Shown piece by piece: positions 49,262-61,580 of a DNA stretch of 64,000 bases (its first letter is position 1; each line of letters opens with the position of its first letter). Below the pieces are notes generated by a model. That model was given only the letters and a program-made list of their open reading frames with translations. It was not told the origin of the DNA and ran no database searches. Origin of the DNA: Paragonimus westermani (lineage: Eukaryota; Platyhelminthes; Trematoda; Plagiorchiida; Troglotrematidae); assembly GCA_008508345.1 (NCBI GenBank), contig QNGE01000127.1:318596-382595 (forward strand), in the 5' to 3' direction. Made by a program: the position numbers and the translations under genes.

Positions 49262-52200
49262 CTGAACACACACTGCGGTGGGTGAATATCTTTACATGGT
49301 TCACGTCTTCTATTCTGTGATTTCGTATCACGCACTGAGTGATACTGCTTCCCAAGCTGACTTATGTATGCGGATCTGAAGCTTTAGAGAATAGGCCGTT
49401 TTTACCTGATATGACTTAGGTTAATGAAAGCCGATTCAAAATTTGAGGTCTGTTTGTCTGTCTATCTCAGATTATGTGGCTCCTTAAATACAATCTAATT
49501 GATGGTCTCTATAACTTCATTATTTAGCATTAAAACTATTTAAGAACTGTAGGTCTGAAGATGCATTTGCCAGTTTTAAGCCAAACTTCGTAGCCCAATT
49601 TATTAGGACGTGTGACATTACTCAATATTACTTGTACTCACTGAAAGTTATGAACTAGCAAAACTTTATTGTCTGCCAATAAACTGACAAGCTACTTCCA
49701 TTTAGACAGAACGGATGCGACGGTGTTGTGATTATCGCAATAGTTTGGCAACAGCCAAATCGGACATAACTTATAAACATGGATGGATTTGATATAGTCA
49801 GTTTCAGCTGTCTACAATATCAGACCATTCATCTATTCATAACGTAATGTCAATCAAAATGGAAAAAAATGTTGACCTAATGTCATTCAGATTGGAGTTT
49901 TTGAGTAACCCGAGGGCCCAGGTAAATGAATATGCAAAACTACTTAACTGACCAGGTGAACGGTCCTAATGAAGGAATGGCTTTAACTGGTAGATGGCGG
50001 ATTCATTAACCATATGCAATGATTGAGAGGATATGACAAAAATGTTGTCGACTGCTGGTTAAAGTTTGTCGCTGCCATTTGGCAATAAATTTCATATTTT
50101 TTTAAATGATGAGATTTAACCTTACCGAACAGAAGATGACAATCTGTCGTTAGCGGAACTAAATATGTAACTAACCAAATTAATCAAGGTTTGTTCCACA
50201 ATCCAATGACTGCCATTTTGTCGATTGCATGTAGCGTAAATTTGCGCATGCAGTAATTATAATTTTACAAGAGAAACTAAGGAACGAGAGCTATTAAAGC
50301 TCAAGTGTTACAGTTCTGCTGTTACTGAAGTTAATACGAACAAGCTGAATGGTTACTTAGCATTTACACGATAGCGTGGTGGATGTATTCGACAAACCCT
50401 GCAAATATTGGTTGCAACAATTTTACGCAATTTCACCTGAGTGCACAACTCGGTCGTTATCATAGGTTGCACGTTCTCTTTCATACATTCTCAAGATGTC
50501 TTTGGTGATTTGCGGTAATACAGCAGACATGCTTGACTAACACGTTTCAAAAACTTTCAGTCACATTAAGATTCGGACTTCGGAAAGGCCACGGCGTTAT
50601 ACCACTGCACTGGTATGTTATATTTATCTTTTTAGAGTACCTGTGATGGAAATCTCGATTCACCGATTATCCAAACCCCGACAAAACAGAAGATCTGACA
50701 AACCGCCAATCCAAATATCGCGTTAATGATACAACATCAGGATTGGACGAACGGTCTTAGTGTTGTGCCTTCCGTTATTCGTCAATTCATCTGTTCCGTA
50801 TTCCACCAATTAACATACAGTTTATGACGTTACATGTGCTAATGAGATCAGCCAATGACAGGCTGTGATTTCTCTAATACTGTTGTACATCAATAAATTC
50901 GGTGTCTCAATCCATGAATAATAATTGCTTACTGCTGCCAGTACCAGGTCTTCGCCTTACTACTTGCGTGGGAGGTTTCAATTCAAGTACGATTTCTAGG
51001 GCTATTCGAAGTTCCTAATTCTGAGTATCACAGTACCACAAAACTCTCATAGTTGAGACGTGCACAAAAAGAAGCATACGAATATGTGTACAAACGTATG
51101 GCCGGCCATTCCGTTGTTCTGTCGAAATAACTGACCCTCAATTGCGAGCAGAAGCAAAAGTCGACAAAATCAACCTACACGACATACTGCACAGTGTCCT
51201 GCTACAGGTCTCCGATTATTTAGATAAGTTACTTTGGAAATAAGTCCAGGCTTTTGAAACTGTTTCTCCTCGCCCTGGAAAACGAATGTCCACGTATTCG
51301 TGTGATATCTGTAATTGCAGCGTCGTCATTGATCACAGAAAGAGGTGACAGTATGTCGACTAGTAAACCGTGAAATTTTGTCGTAGAAAATCGTTATCAA
51401 TTCTGTTCATTACCTTTCTTGTCACTTCGACTTATAGAAATCTTGCACAACATACCTCTTTCCAATAGGTACATACAACATTCTACAGGGTATAGAGTAC
51501 GATAATGGCGGGTGTGCACGACCAAAATGTTTCAGCATATGCGAAAATTGAGTTCTTTTAAGTACGGAAGATGATGACAATGCAAATTAAAAACATACGC
51601 AGTACAGTAACCTGGGAAAAATTAAGGTTGCTAGGACTAGACGGGGATGTATTTCATAGCAGAGGTAAAAGCTGCGTTCGACCTGTTAACCATTTGTAGA
51701 AACGTTAACATCAGTTTTGAATTTAACACCATCTTGTACCTGTTAAAAGAGTTACAAACTTCTTCAGTTACTCACGAAGTTGTTAAATTTTACAGAAGGA
51801 GAAATTTCGAAATCGGTGTGTCCTTACAGAAAGTATACATATTGAGGCCACTTTTACACTCGCTGGACATCATATCTGTCTTCATAAATATCTCACGTTT
51901 CTGGGTCGGTCTACTGTGAGCGGTGAAAACAGCGGCCAGATACCAGTAGAGGAACTAAGATAACTAATGTGACGTCCCACATTCTATGTTCAGTTTGGGG
52001 TTTCCACGATACTGTAACTTCGAAATAACGATATAGTATTGGACTCATTACTGGCTGATGTTTTTATGAGAACATTTTGCAGTGACTTAACTGTACTAAG
52101 TTACTATTTCAAGGGGTTATGCGTAAGATATTATTCGCACGATAGTCGAAACTGAATGTTGTGGCGGAGTGCTAGCATACTTCATTTCTGCCATGGAAGT

Positions 52201-53290
52201 TGTTCATTTGGTTCTAGAATCAGAATCACTTACAAGTATCGTGCATTCAGATGTGTTCAGATCACATCTTAAAATTGACACAATGTGTGGTGTCTTCGGA
52301 TAACCTGGGTAAAAGAGCCAACAACGTTTGACAGTTGAGTTCCTTCAACACAAAGGAGGAATTAAGTCCGGTGTTTTGCAGACAGGATCGTGAGAATGTG
52401 CACGAATGACGCACTAGAAGATGAACGATAGTTTCAGTGCAACTCATCCGATACGAACGGCTATCGCCAATAAGCCCATGCTAATGGACGTAAAAATTGA
52501 CGGATCCCGGAATGCTAAACAAAAACCGGCAAATATGACTAGTTATGCCGTTAATGCTGCTGTATTAACAATTGAACTGGTTTTGGCCACTGACCACCTC
52601 GTAACTGCTTTGTGTTGTAGGATTTTTTTTACATATCAGTGGCCTGCAGCAAACGTCACTAGTAAAGCATTGTAGACCTTTTGAAATCAAATGGCATTTA
52701 CATTTCGCCGACTTCAAAATGCAACTGCTGTGCCGACAACAAGCAGCACGAAACAGTGAAACAAATAATGAGGCCCATTTCTCAGCTGAACTAGGCCATC
52801 CGTTTACTTCCTACCAGTTTTGCGTCTGTATATATAAGGTTAGTCGCCTGTTCATGCCCGCCCGTTTTTGCTTATGATTTTGCCTATTTCCAAGAATCAA
52901 GCTGTGTAGGTCACACAATACAATAACTTAAGTGTGTTGTTTAACATCAACTGATGTGGTTAACTCGTGAATCGATGAGGGTATGTTCGAATTAACCAAA
53001 CCAAACCGGCTGGTCAACACAACTGGTCCATTCAACAACAACCCCCCGGGGGGGGGGAAACTGGAAGTAGGTCAAAGGTCGTACACTAACAATCCCATGA
53101 GCTGGTACAATTCATCAGCACTTATTTGGAGAAAGCCCAAGGTTGCCGTCAATTATGTCACATATAAGCCAGTTAGGCATTTATGCTATTTTCTCACAAA
53201 CTTTGTACAACTCGGTGTTGATGTCATATAATTGAGTCACATGAAAATAACAACGATATATCAATGCTTCGTATTCCTCGTTCATTGAGG
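49262..53290. other. AT-rich stretch without recognised gene
   Basis: A 90-codon plus frame (51647-51919) and smaller ones show no known motif. A C6G10 run occurs at 53042-53057. Nothing else seen. Confidence 0.45.
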
Positions 53291-53292
53291 TT

Positions 53293-53317
53293 GTATCGAA
53301 TGTTTGAACTACAATCA
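53293..53317 (+). repeat. 25-bp direct repeat, copy 1, left of BEL/Pao relic
   Basis: Matches 54799-54823 at 24 of 25 positions (core tttgaactacaatca). It lies about 40-60 bp before the reverse-transcriptase reading frame. Confidence 0.85.
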
Positions 53318-53342
53318 GGACAAAAATTTGTGGCTACAGTAG

Positions 53343-54497
53343 AGCACAGTCATTGGCAGTCAAAGTGACAAAGGTTACGTAGAAGAGGTTCCTAAATGCC
53401 AGCCTGAGCCAATCTACCCCAGGCGGTGGTATCTACCACATCATTCCGTGGTGAATCCTAAAAAACCGGGCAAATTACGAGTTGCTTTTGATTGTGCGGC
53501 CAAGTTTCAGGGTTACTCGCTGAACGATAGACTCTATCAGGAGCCGGATATGACCGTTAAGCTGGTAGGTGTGCTACTCAGGTTTCAAGCAGAATCTATT
53601 GCCGTTGCAGCAGACATTGAGGAAATGTTCTTGCAATTAAGAATACCTGAGAATGATCGGGGAGCGTTCCGCTTCCTTTGGTTGGCGGATAGTAACCTGG
53701 ACGTGCACCCAACGGAGTATCAGATGAGCGCGCATACGTTCGAAGCTAAGTTCTCCCCTTTCTGTGCTAATTTCGCCCTATGTCAAACAGACAACGATTA
53801 TGGGCACCTGTTTAACGACATGACGAAGAGAGTAGTGGGGGATAACTTCTACGTTGATGATTGCCTCGCGTCACTGCGAGACGTTGAGGCCACCAGGCGA
53901 CTCGTAACGCAAATTTGTGGTCTGATTCAGAAAGGAGGTCTTCGGCTGAGGAAGTGGGTCTCGAACAGCAGAGAAGTGTTGGATACCATCCCTTCCTCAG
54001 AGCGCGCCGACCCTTTGCGGGAAATTCGGACTGAACCCTTACCGCTTGGTCGTACCCTAGGTGTTCAATGGGACGCAGAAACTGACTGTTGTGTGCTGAG
54101 TTTCTCCCTACCAGATAATCCTATTACCAGAAAAGGCTTATCGTCATGCCTGTCTACCTCATACGATCCCTTAGAATTTGTCTCACCATGGTTACTGCCA
54201 GGGGATCGCTTTCTGGAAGCACTGTGTCAAGAAGGTTTGGGTTGGGACGAACCAGTTAATGCTGTCAACCAACGTAAGTGGGAAGTCTGGTACAGTGGCC
54301 TACGCAACCTAAGAGATCTGCGTGTCCCCCGCTGTGTACAACCTGGTAAAACTGTCGATCCTGAGAGCGTGGGACTGCACGTCTTTTGTGATGCTGACAA
54401 GGACGGTTTAGTGCGGACTGCCATGGTGAGGACTAAGTCCGGTGTAGTAAAGCGAGATATCAAACGTCTGTGCCTGTTGGAGGAAGGAGTGACGTAG
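53343..54497 (+). mobile_element. BEL/Pao LTR-retrotransposon relic: RT, Pao peptidase-type domain, fused C-terminal tail
   Basis: The frame is open from 53343. It reads DKGYVEEVP and RRWYLPHHSVVNPKKPGK, then LRVAFDCAAK (RT entry, family HHPV-NP-KPGK-RVVFD), DIEEMFLQLRIPE (motif with the first catalytic Asp) and FYVDDCLAS (YVDD motif). LGVQWDAETD, SSCLSTSYDPLEFVSPWLLPG, LGWDEP and LHVFCDAD then follow the Pao A17/RNase H-linked region. Directly after FCDA comes DKDGLVRTAMVRTKSGVVKR and LCLLEEG, which in full elements is the extreme C-terminus beyond the integrase. So RNase H and integrase are missing, yet the frame stays open to TAG at 54497. Gag and protease are also absent upstream. This is a non-autonomous or dead copy, and I saw no clear LTRs. 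Confidence 0.92.
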
Positions 54498-54798
54498 GTG
54501 GTGTGAGTGCAGCCGACACCTAGTCCGTATTGAGAGTGCAAGGTGTGAGTCATGGAGAACGGCTTGTGCCTAAACGCGCTCTTCAATGTCGGACATTCAA
54601 GGAGCTCAAGAGGTAGGAGTCATGGTGGAGAGCTTTCATTGCATAATAGTTCCTTGGGATTGGTGTCGCGCCCTAAACCTGATAAATGTTGGGTCCGAGG
54701 TCTTTCGATCCAGTGACTAGTTAGGTTGGGAACCAGAGCTGAGTGGACCCGCCATTCTGCGAACGAACTTCGGTCGTGTTCGGATTTTGTGGCCTGGT

Positions 54799-54823
54799 GT
54801 ATCGAATTTTTGAACTACAATCA
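54799..54823 (+). repeat. 25-bp direct repeat, copy 2, right of BEL/Pao relic
   Basis: Second copy of the repeat at 53293-53317 with one mismatch, about 300 bp after the end of the Pao frame. It may be a remnant of LTR sequence at both ends. Confidence 0.85.
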
Positions 54824-56184
54824 TGTGAAAATCCGACCCAACCCAATTCCCTTAAATATTCACCCCTCTGCATTCAACCTCCCCCGTTTCTGGAAGTTAA
54901 TTGGACCTTGACCTAGACGATTTTGTTTTGTAACGTCAATTTGATGGTTGTGCGAATAACCAGTTGTCGGGCATTGTACTTTAGTTGAGTGGTGCGTGCA
55001 CCCCTTTTTTGGAGCTCGGCTCATCCCCATTGTTTTGAACCTGTTGACTGCTCGGAAGAGCTCTTTTGGGTATGAATACCTTATTGTGTGATTATGGTTC
55101 ATATTTAGCCCGTTCAGCATCAAATTGTAACACATTCCCTGAAAACGATCTGTCGATCGAAACTGTTGAGGTTGTCTGAATATTCACTTTGATAATTTGT
55201 TCAATAGTACCGTGGCATTACGATCCAATCTTGTTTTGAATATTTGGGATCATTGGTTTATCGCTACGCGTTGCTCAACGTCTTCGTGGAAGATCGTACA
55301 CAAACTTCCACCGTGACAAAAATCATCCTCAATTTCCAACTCAGTGCTTAAACACAAGAATTCTACCAGCAAAGTCAGCAAAAACATCTTAGTTGAAGAA
55401 GAGGTTAGCCCGATCAATTTTCCGGTTGTGTGGTAGATACGAGACAGCATTTCATATTCCTAAAATTTATCTCCGACAGATTTATCGTTTTTGTACGTGA
55501 AAATGTACACTAGATGGGTCTGGTGCACGGATGTGCTGATAAAGTAAAGTTTTGAGGAATGAACTGTGTCAAACAACCTGTTAACATAGGCGGTCGCCAG
55601 CGAAGTCAGGGACACTTTAAGTCTTTGATGGAGTGAACTGTCCACGTCAGTTAACTGTCTGGTGCAGAGTGTGAACTACTTCTCGATGTACAACATTACA
55701 TTAACTTGTGTGATCAAAAATTTCATTCACAATTTATTCAAGATAAAAGAAAGATGTAGCTGGTCACTGATATCAGCTGATTTCTTCTCCAACCTACGTT
55801 TGGTTAAACTACTATTGAGCAGATCGAGCATAAAGAAAAACGGTCGAACGGCGAATCACACGCCCTTTATTGAAGTGCGGCTACTGATATCACACGCAAA
55901 GTAAAACAATGGTAGGTGTAACATTAGGTAATTCCTCCTTGAAAGTTGTATCCTTGTCTTCGGATGTCAACATTAATATCTTCACAAACTGACTGTCCTG
56001 AAAGGCTAATGTAGTCATCTTCTATGCTGTGCAGCCATGCTTATGAACCCATGAGTGATTCAAATACCAAGGACAAATATACTATATATCGACCAATAGT
56101 TTGGCAGATTTTTTATTTTAGAAGGGAACAACTTGCTAAAACTCTGGGCTTTTGAATGATTAGAACCATCAAAGTAAGCAGCAT
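54824..56184. other. No gene recognised
   Basis: AT-rich. Two adjoining minus-strand frames (55250-55645) have no motif I can name. Confidence 0.45.
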
Positions 56185-56340
56185 GCCTAAAGGTAGGAAT
56201 TGCTGTAACAGCTGAGTTACGAAGCTACACCGGAAGCTCAGAACTTTCATGTTCGTACTCGGTTACTCACTCAGCGTTTCATATCATATGGAATCCACCG
56301 AAGAATCAAGTGCGTGATTTTTCAAACAATCTGCACCTGG
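56185..56340 (-). mobile_element. SINE family 2, minus-strand copy
   Basis: Contains cagctgagttacgaagctac (reverse of the A box region) and the tail catatcatatggaatccaccgaa, matching 6829-7040. The B-box end is degraded. Confidence 0.6.
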
Positions 56341-56558
56341 ATTAATCGATAGTGCTTGTCATTAATACAAATTCAGAGCTCAACAATAGCGTTGGTAGAC
56401 TCCAATGCAAAATGCTTGAGAATGCCTGCTTAAACAGTCACTCCGCTAGTTTAGTCGATGGCGTTTGAATGTTGAATGATCCCAAACACGAAATTCAAAC
56501 CGATGGCGTGATTATATAGCAGAACGCTTTTCGCGTCTGGGCATTTTCCTTGTTACTA

Positions 56559-56720
56559 GTTCAAACCTGGACGGTCTTCGCGATCGGACTTTTCTAGAAG
56601 TACTGAAATCTCTGCTTTTCCCACCGCTGACCACATCTGTAATTCTGATGTATCTGCTGCCAGTTTCCAGAAAAACTGCATTGCTTTGCAAAGTTTTGAA
56701 GCAGTCCTGGAGTACGTGCT
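56559..56720 (+). CDS. Possible isolated exon, strand uncertain
   Basis: A 54-codon phase 0/0 block lies between a T-rich acceptor (ccttgttactag, ends 56558) and a perfect donor gtgagt at 56721. It reads SDFSRSTEISAFPTAD and FQKNCIALQSFEAVLEYVL. The minus strand of the same DNA is also open for 101 codons with weaker splice-like borders, so the strand is not settled. No family recognised. It could be a downstream PAR-3 exon, an exon of the minus-strand gene, or chance. Confidence 0.28.
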
Positions 56721-57621
56721 GGTGAGTACACAGAGTGTCTAACGTGAGGCAGACACTCAAAAGGAGACTGTTCATTATACTCAAGCAGCCGCAAACAAAC
56801 CTTTTCCCACTAAACAAAACGGGACGACTGATGAACTATTTTTAAAACTATGTAGAGGAACGTCCGCTGCAATTTGGATCTGCCAGTTTATCATGCACTG
56901 ACCAACACTCCAATCAGCACAGCTTCGCTTGTTAGATCTGAAACCCTATTCACCTGGCACCATCACATATCAGCACAACTAACCGGTTGGGCCCAACTGT
57001 TTGATTTTTGTTTCACTCTGGATAATATTCTAATCAATCGCTGCACTTCTGTAACCATAATCTTGAGCTTTGTGGGTGATACATTTTTTACTTAAATTGA
57101 GAATATTGCCATGACACGGACAAATTGTACTATTCTGGGTTTCATCCATCAGCGGCTGAGTTTGTCATGAGTGTCTTATGAGAAATTAACCTAATTCACT
57201 GTTCTATGTTCAAAAGTATAACGACAATGTCGCATTTTGCACAGTTCGTAAGTTCGAAAATGATTCGTCTTCTTTTGTACTGTTCCATAGTAGCCGATGA
57301 ATTAGCTGATTTCAAGTTGAACCTCACTCACTTTTGATCACAGCTTGTAAGCTCACATGGACTCTTCATCCAGACATTTTCTGTATGTTTACAAAACCGT
57401 TCATCACAACTTGTTTCACGACCGCCACAGAGTACAGAAATCATAAGCAGACTTACCGCCTCTTTAGCTTACTTAGGCTTGTTTGTGGAATGCACGAACA
57501 ACGCGTATCTCACCTTGGAACATGAATAAGATGGCAATGCGCTCCACATTCTGTCAACTTTGTGTGAAGGCGTCATACCTCATAGTTTAGTCGACAAACG
57601 GTAGGAGGACAGATATCCTAC

Positions 57622-57838
57622 CGGGCCACGTATTGTGTATGATGCAACCTTGGATGGGCTGAGTGGGCATTTCAAAGTCACATGGTAGAGTAATGCTTGG
57701 AAACCTTTTGTTGAGATCATCATCTGAAGTCTCTTCAGTGTCACTGATTATGACACAGTTGTCCACATGCTGAGATCCCACAAAACTATCTACTCGATAA
57801 GAGTTCTGGCGTAAGAAACGACCAGATCTGGACTTTAT
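57622..57838 (-). CDS. Candidate exon B of unrecognised minus-strand gene
   Basis: 72 codons plus one base between an acceptor gatcacag, preceded by a C/T-rich tract, and a donor gtagga at 57621. It reads SGRFLRQNSYRVDSFVG, an acidic segment (CVIISDTEETSDDDL), then ITLPCDFEMP and IQGCIIHNTWP. It starts in phase 0, as candidate exon A requires. Composition is clearly more protein-like than surrounding AT-rich DNA. No family recognised. Confidence 0.5.
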
Positions 57839-58539
57839 CTGTGATCTAAACAACTCCGGACCGGAGGTGGAAAGGGTGATAATGCAGGACACAAGTCATG
57901 AAGCAATTTAGCCAACCTTTCTCTCTGTAGCGGGTGTCCATTTGCTGGTTTCTGCAGGGTGTGGATTACCAATATCAGTGACCATGTGAAACACGATAGA
58001 TTTCATTCTCATTGGTGCTGGGTTAAGCCACGATTATACTAAGTCTGATGCACTGTCGATTACTAGTTTGACGAAACAAATATGGGATCAACATAATATG
58101 GAGAGATAAGTACGTGCTGAATGACATCTGAATCAGCAACACATGTTATATTCGTTTGAATCTTAAGGTTTGAAAAATGAATTTGTTATGAAAGTATTGC
58201 GTTAATTGTTAGGCAGCCGATTTTTAGTTCTTATTATTGTCTATTATTTTATTGAGCAAATTTCTGTTAAAACTTTGTGCACGGTAAGTCATCACATTGT
58301 GTTCTAACATGCAACAAACCGAGTCAGTCTGATCAATTTGTGCTTTTCACCTCGAAAAATTGATCATTATATAATTATGGACCAGGTTGTAAATCAACAA
58401 AGTTCTTTAATTAGGCTATGAAGTAAAATAGCTCACCTTGGAGGTGTGTTAATTTAGAAAGAACTAGGTCAAGTTCGCTTACTACACGATGTGCTCCTAA
58501 CTAACGTGTACTTCTGTCAAACATTTCTTGAGAACTTAC

Positions 58540-58764
58540 GCAGATAATCAGACCTGTATTGTCATTCTGAAATTGTGGTCCGCATGTTGCACTGTCACCG
58601 TGTGATACGCATGTCCATTTCACATCTGGACTGGACAGATGATCAGACCAGTTGATGCGACACCGGTCTGGGCTAGACGGTACACAAACAAACACGGAGG
58701 ACTCATCCGCTGGCATATGTGGTGAGCAAGGTGTGATCGGATAGTCCGGAAACTGCACATTCAT
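58540..58764 (-). CDS. Candidate exon A of unrecognised minus-strand gene
   Basis: Exactly 75 codons between acceptor ccttcatgttcag and donor gtaagt at 58539, phase 0 at both ends. It reads FPDYPITPCSPHMPAD, VFVCVPSSPDRC, VKWTCVSHGDSATCG and NTGLIIC, that is seven cysteines in 75 residues with a WxC pattern. This suggests a disulphide-bonded extracellular module, but I cannot name the fold. An ATG at the first codon could also be a translation start, though the preceding AG with pyrimidine tract favours an internal exon. The local GC rise supports coding. Confidence 0.5.
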
Positions 58765-59611
58765 CTGAACATGAAGGGGAGTGTTCGTACGACCACTTGT
58801 CCTTGTTTCCAGGCCTTCTAAAGAAGCCGGACGGTGAGTGGGCGGTTCTGTGGAAGTTATGCAGACAGTAAACGGTCATTTAGATGCACAGTTTTAACAT
58901 ACATAACGGAGTACAAATAAAAACTTCGACCCATTCTAACTTGATTTTTCTGGTGCATAGAACAACCACTTGGTTTACTATCACATGCACTATCATGATA
59001 TAACAAAGACTAAAGATTCACACTGAACTTTTACATGTATCGATTTTTCTAAATTCCATGAACGTCGTTTTGAAGTTCAAACCGGTATTCTTGGGTTACC
59101 AGAGTCAACGGTCCATATTCAAACGAAAATAAAGTGTGGACGGAGTAGTGGAAGTTTTAAGAGACAGTCCGTTGCTGTTAAGAATGTTGTTGAGAAACTT
59201 GGAGGCCAACAAAGCTGTTGTGGGCCTGTATGAAAGTATTAGACATTCAGACATTCCCCGTTTTTCAGTTTGGTGCATGTTTGTTTACCCTACGTTCAGT
59301 GTAACTTAGAATTTTCATTTGCCGCGTTTGCTCAATGTTTTATAGACCCATAGACTGTTGTTGCTGATAGACTGTTGGAATTGTTAATTAACCAATAGCT
59401 ATAGTTTCTGATTTTTCAAACACTTTGACGAATAATACAAGAAATAATTTGTACATAATGTGTTGCATTGCACTCTGTTGGATTGCACATTGGGGTGAAG
59501 TGGATGATGAGAAGTATTTTGCAGACAGTTTACTGGTAACAGCAATATCTGGATCTCATGCTGGATTTCAATTTGGAACCGGAAGTTTGAAATTATTTAC
59601 TGTAAATATGT
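58765..59611. other. Intergenic or intronic, nothing seen
   Basis: AT-rich DNA between a candidate exon and the LINE relic. No feature recognised. Confidence 0.45.
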
Positions 59612-59639
59612 CTACACTCGCACTTCTGCTAGGCTGAAG

Positions 59640-60034
59640 AGGTTGAAAAGACAACAGGTGATGACTCGCCTGGTAGGGTGGCCTATACAGCAGATTTCAG
59701 CCTTGTTCGTCTTGTAAAGGTGTCTGCACAAACTATGATAATTCCACGATTGCTGTTTGGCACTTGTATCAGGAAGGCTACCAGGACACTTCACACCCTG
59801 GGGTATAAGCATGAATGATGTGGTAAATGCTGATGCTTCTTTGTACACCACCAGAATTTGCATTCCTAGGGAACAGGCGTGATACGACTTTGTTAAGTTG
59901 AGGAACAGGAAGGTTAGACTCGGTACATCTTCAGTTCTGTGACGTACATACATGGTCCTCCGTATGAGGTGAAGTGCCGTCAGACTGATACACGTGGACA
60001 GTCCTAACCGTACAATTAGGGAGCTCATTAACAA
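59640..60034 (-). mobile_element. LINE-type (non-LTR) reverse-transcriptase scrap
   Basis: The minus-strand frame reads MYVRHRTEDVP and SLTFLFLNLTKSYHACS, which resembles RT motif A (family Y-FLDLTKAYDSV) with both catalytic-region Asp residues changed to Asn and His. It is followed by GMQILVVYKEAS and FMLIPQGVKCPGS (family GMQA-VVY-G-AS, TGVKQGC-LSP). Residues between these blocks are missing and the rest is not recognisable. It lies between candidate exons C and A of the minus-strand gene. Confidence 0.55.
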
Positions 60035-61439
60035 AATGAATTTCCCTCAGTGGGGTAAAACGAAATAAGACCAACATTACATTATTCAAGGACTTAAGTG
60101 CTTAAGAGGCGTGACGAACCAACCGTAACGGTGTACCAAAGAGAATGCGGTCAGCTCAACGAAGACTATGATAGAATTACACAAGTGCACATTTCTCCAG
60201 TCGAAAACAGCACGAATCGATGGATACAGATGTAGAACACAGACTGGCTAACTTTTGAAACCTGCCAACAACAAAGTACCGATGATTCCGTGGAACATCC
60301 TTGAAACAAACAATTCTTTAACGAATTGGTTAAAACTTGACATCAAAACAGGTTTGCTGTCATACTTAATTTGACCCCATTAACTAGTAAGAAAAAAAAA
60401 ACGAATCAGAAAGGACGGATGGATGTGGTTGAGGTGTAAGCACAGGTCATGCCATTATCCTAAAGTGGGACACCTACTGCACAACTGAATATATTCCAGA
60501 ATGGCCCGAAAAGGCGAGAAAGGTTTGGTTTTGTGGCTGAATATAACATGAGACAGCCGTTCACTAAGTGTTACTTTAGATATGAGAAAATCCTTCGCAA
60601 TCCTTACCGCCTAAATAAGATCGGGCCAATGTTGTTTTATTACATCAGCTGTTAGTTGAAGAAAGATTATTTGCATCTCTCATCGCAGACAAAGGAGTAC
60701 GTCTGATAAGATCTATCGTAGTCTTCTAAATGAACCGTGATTATTTAGTGACATATACACGGGTTTCACAGTACAACAGACGCTCAAGACTCACCGTAGA
60801 ATGGATGGACTCTTGCGATTATAACACAACCCACCGGTTACCGTCAAGGGTTTTCACACATGTCCTGCAATATCACCAGTTGATATTCATACGAAACTCT
60901 AATGAGGTAGCCGTGTTAGCAACTTCTGTTTCAGAATACTGACCACATAACTAGCTGGGAGATTCCCTCTCAAACCCTGTTTGGCTGACTACTTTGAATC
61001 TACTTTTGAATCTGCGAATAGCGTTCACTTATCACAATGTGGGGGGGGGGCGTACGGTTTACTCTGTGACGTCCATGCTCATCCTCTTCGTTTTACTAGA
61101 TCAACCTCATTACCATTTTGTTTTTCGTTATGAGGTCTGCCAACAACTATCCGTCTAACAGCAAATAAAGGACTCGGAACTCTGTTTGTTACAAATGGTA
61201 ATTCACTGGGAAAAGACAAGATTGCACAACATTACCAGAAGATTTTTGTGTTCAACTTCCTGTCAACTCACTAACGCTGTTAATGTCTGCGGTGAAATTT
61301 TTCATTCCCGTGGTTCTGTTCGAATTCCGCTGGACAACGAGTACCAGTTTATAATGTCTTTTTCTCTTCCGCTTTATCTGAGTAAACAAATCCAGTATTA
61401 GTAGTGAAAAGTTTCGAATTTTTATTTATCGGCGACCTG
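60035..61439. other. No gene recognised
   Basis: AT-rich with an A10 run near 60392 and a G9-10 run near 61038. Nothing else seen. Confidence 0.45.
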
Positions 61440-61580
61440 GATGTAAAAATTTCATGTTTCCGGCGGATACGAGCCAGTAATAAATTGCTCTAGCAACTGA
61501 GCTAAGAAACTTGGCGGTTATTCAAAAATTGTCACATTTGAATCCAGTTCCCCACTCAAACCACAATGTGGAATGAATTA
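61440..61580 (-). mobile_element. SINE family 2, decayed minus-strand copy
   Basis: Shares caactgagctaagaaac (reverse of the A box), the ggcggatacgagcc B-box side and cacatttgaatccagttccccac with 6829-7040. Confidence 0.55.

Noticed and set aside
51647..51919. 90-codon plus-strand frame
   Set aside because: Starts at an ATG but has no known motif and biased AT-rich codons; not supportable as a gene.
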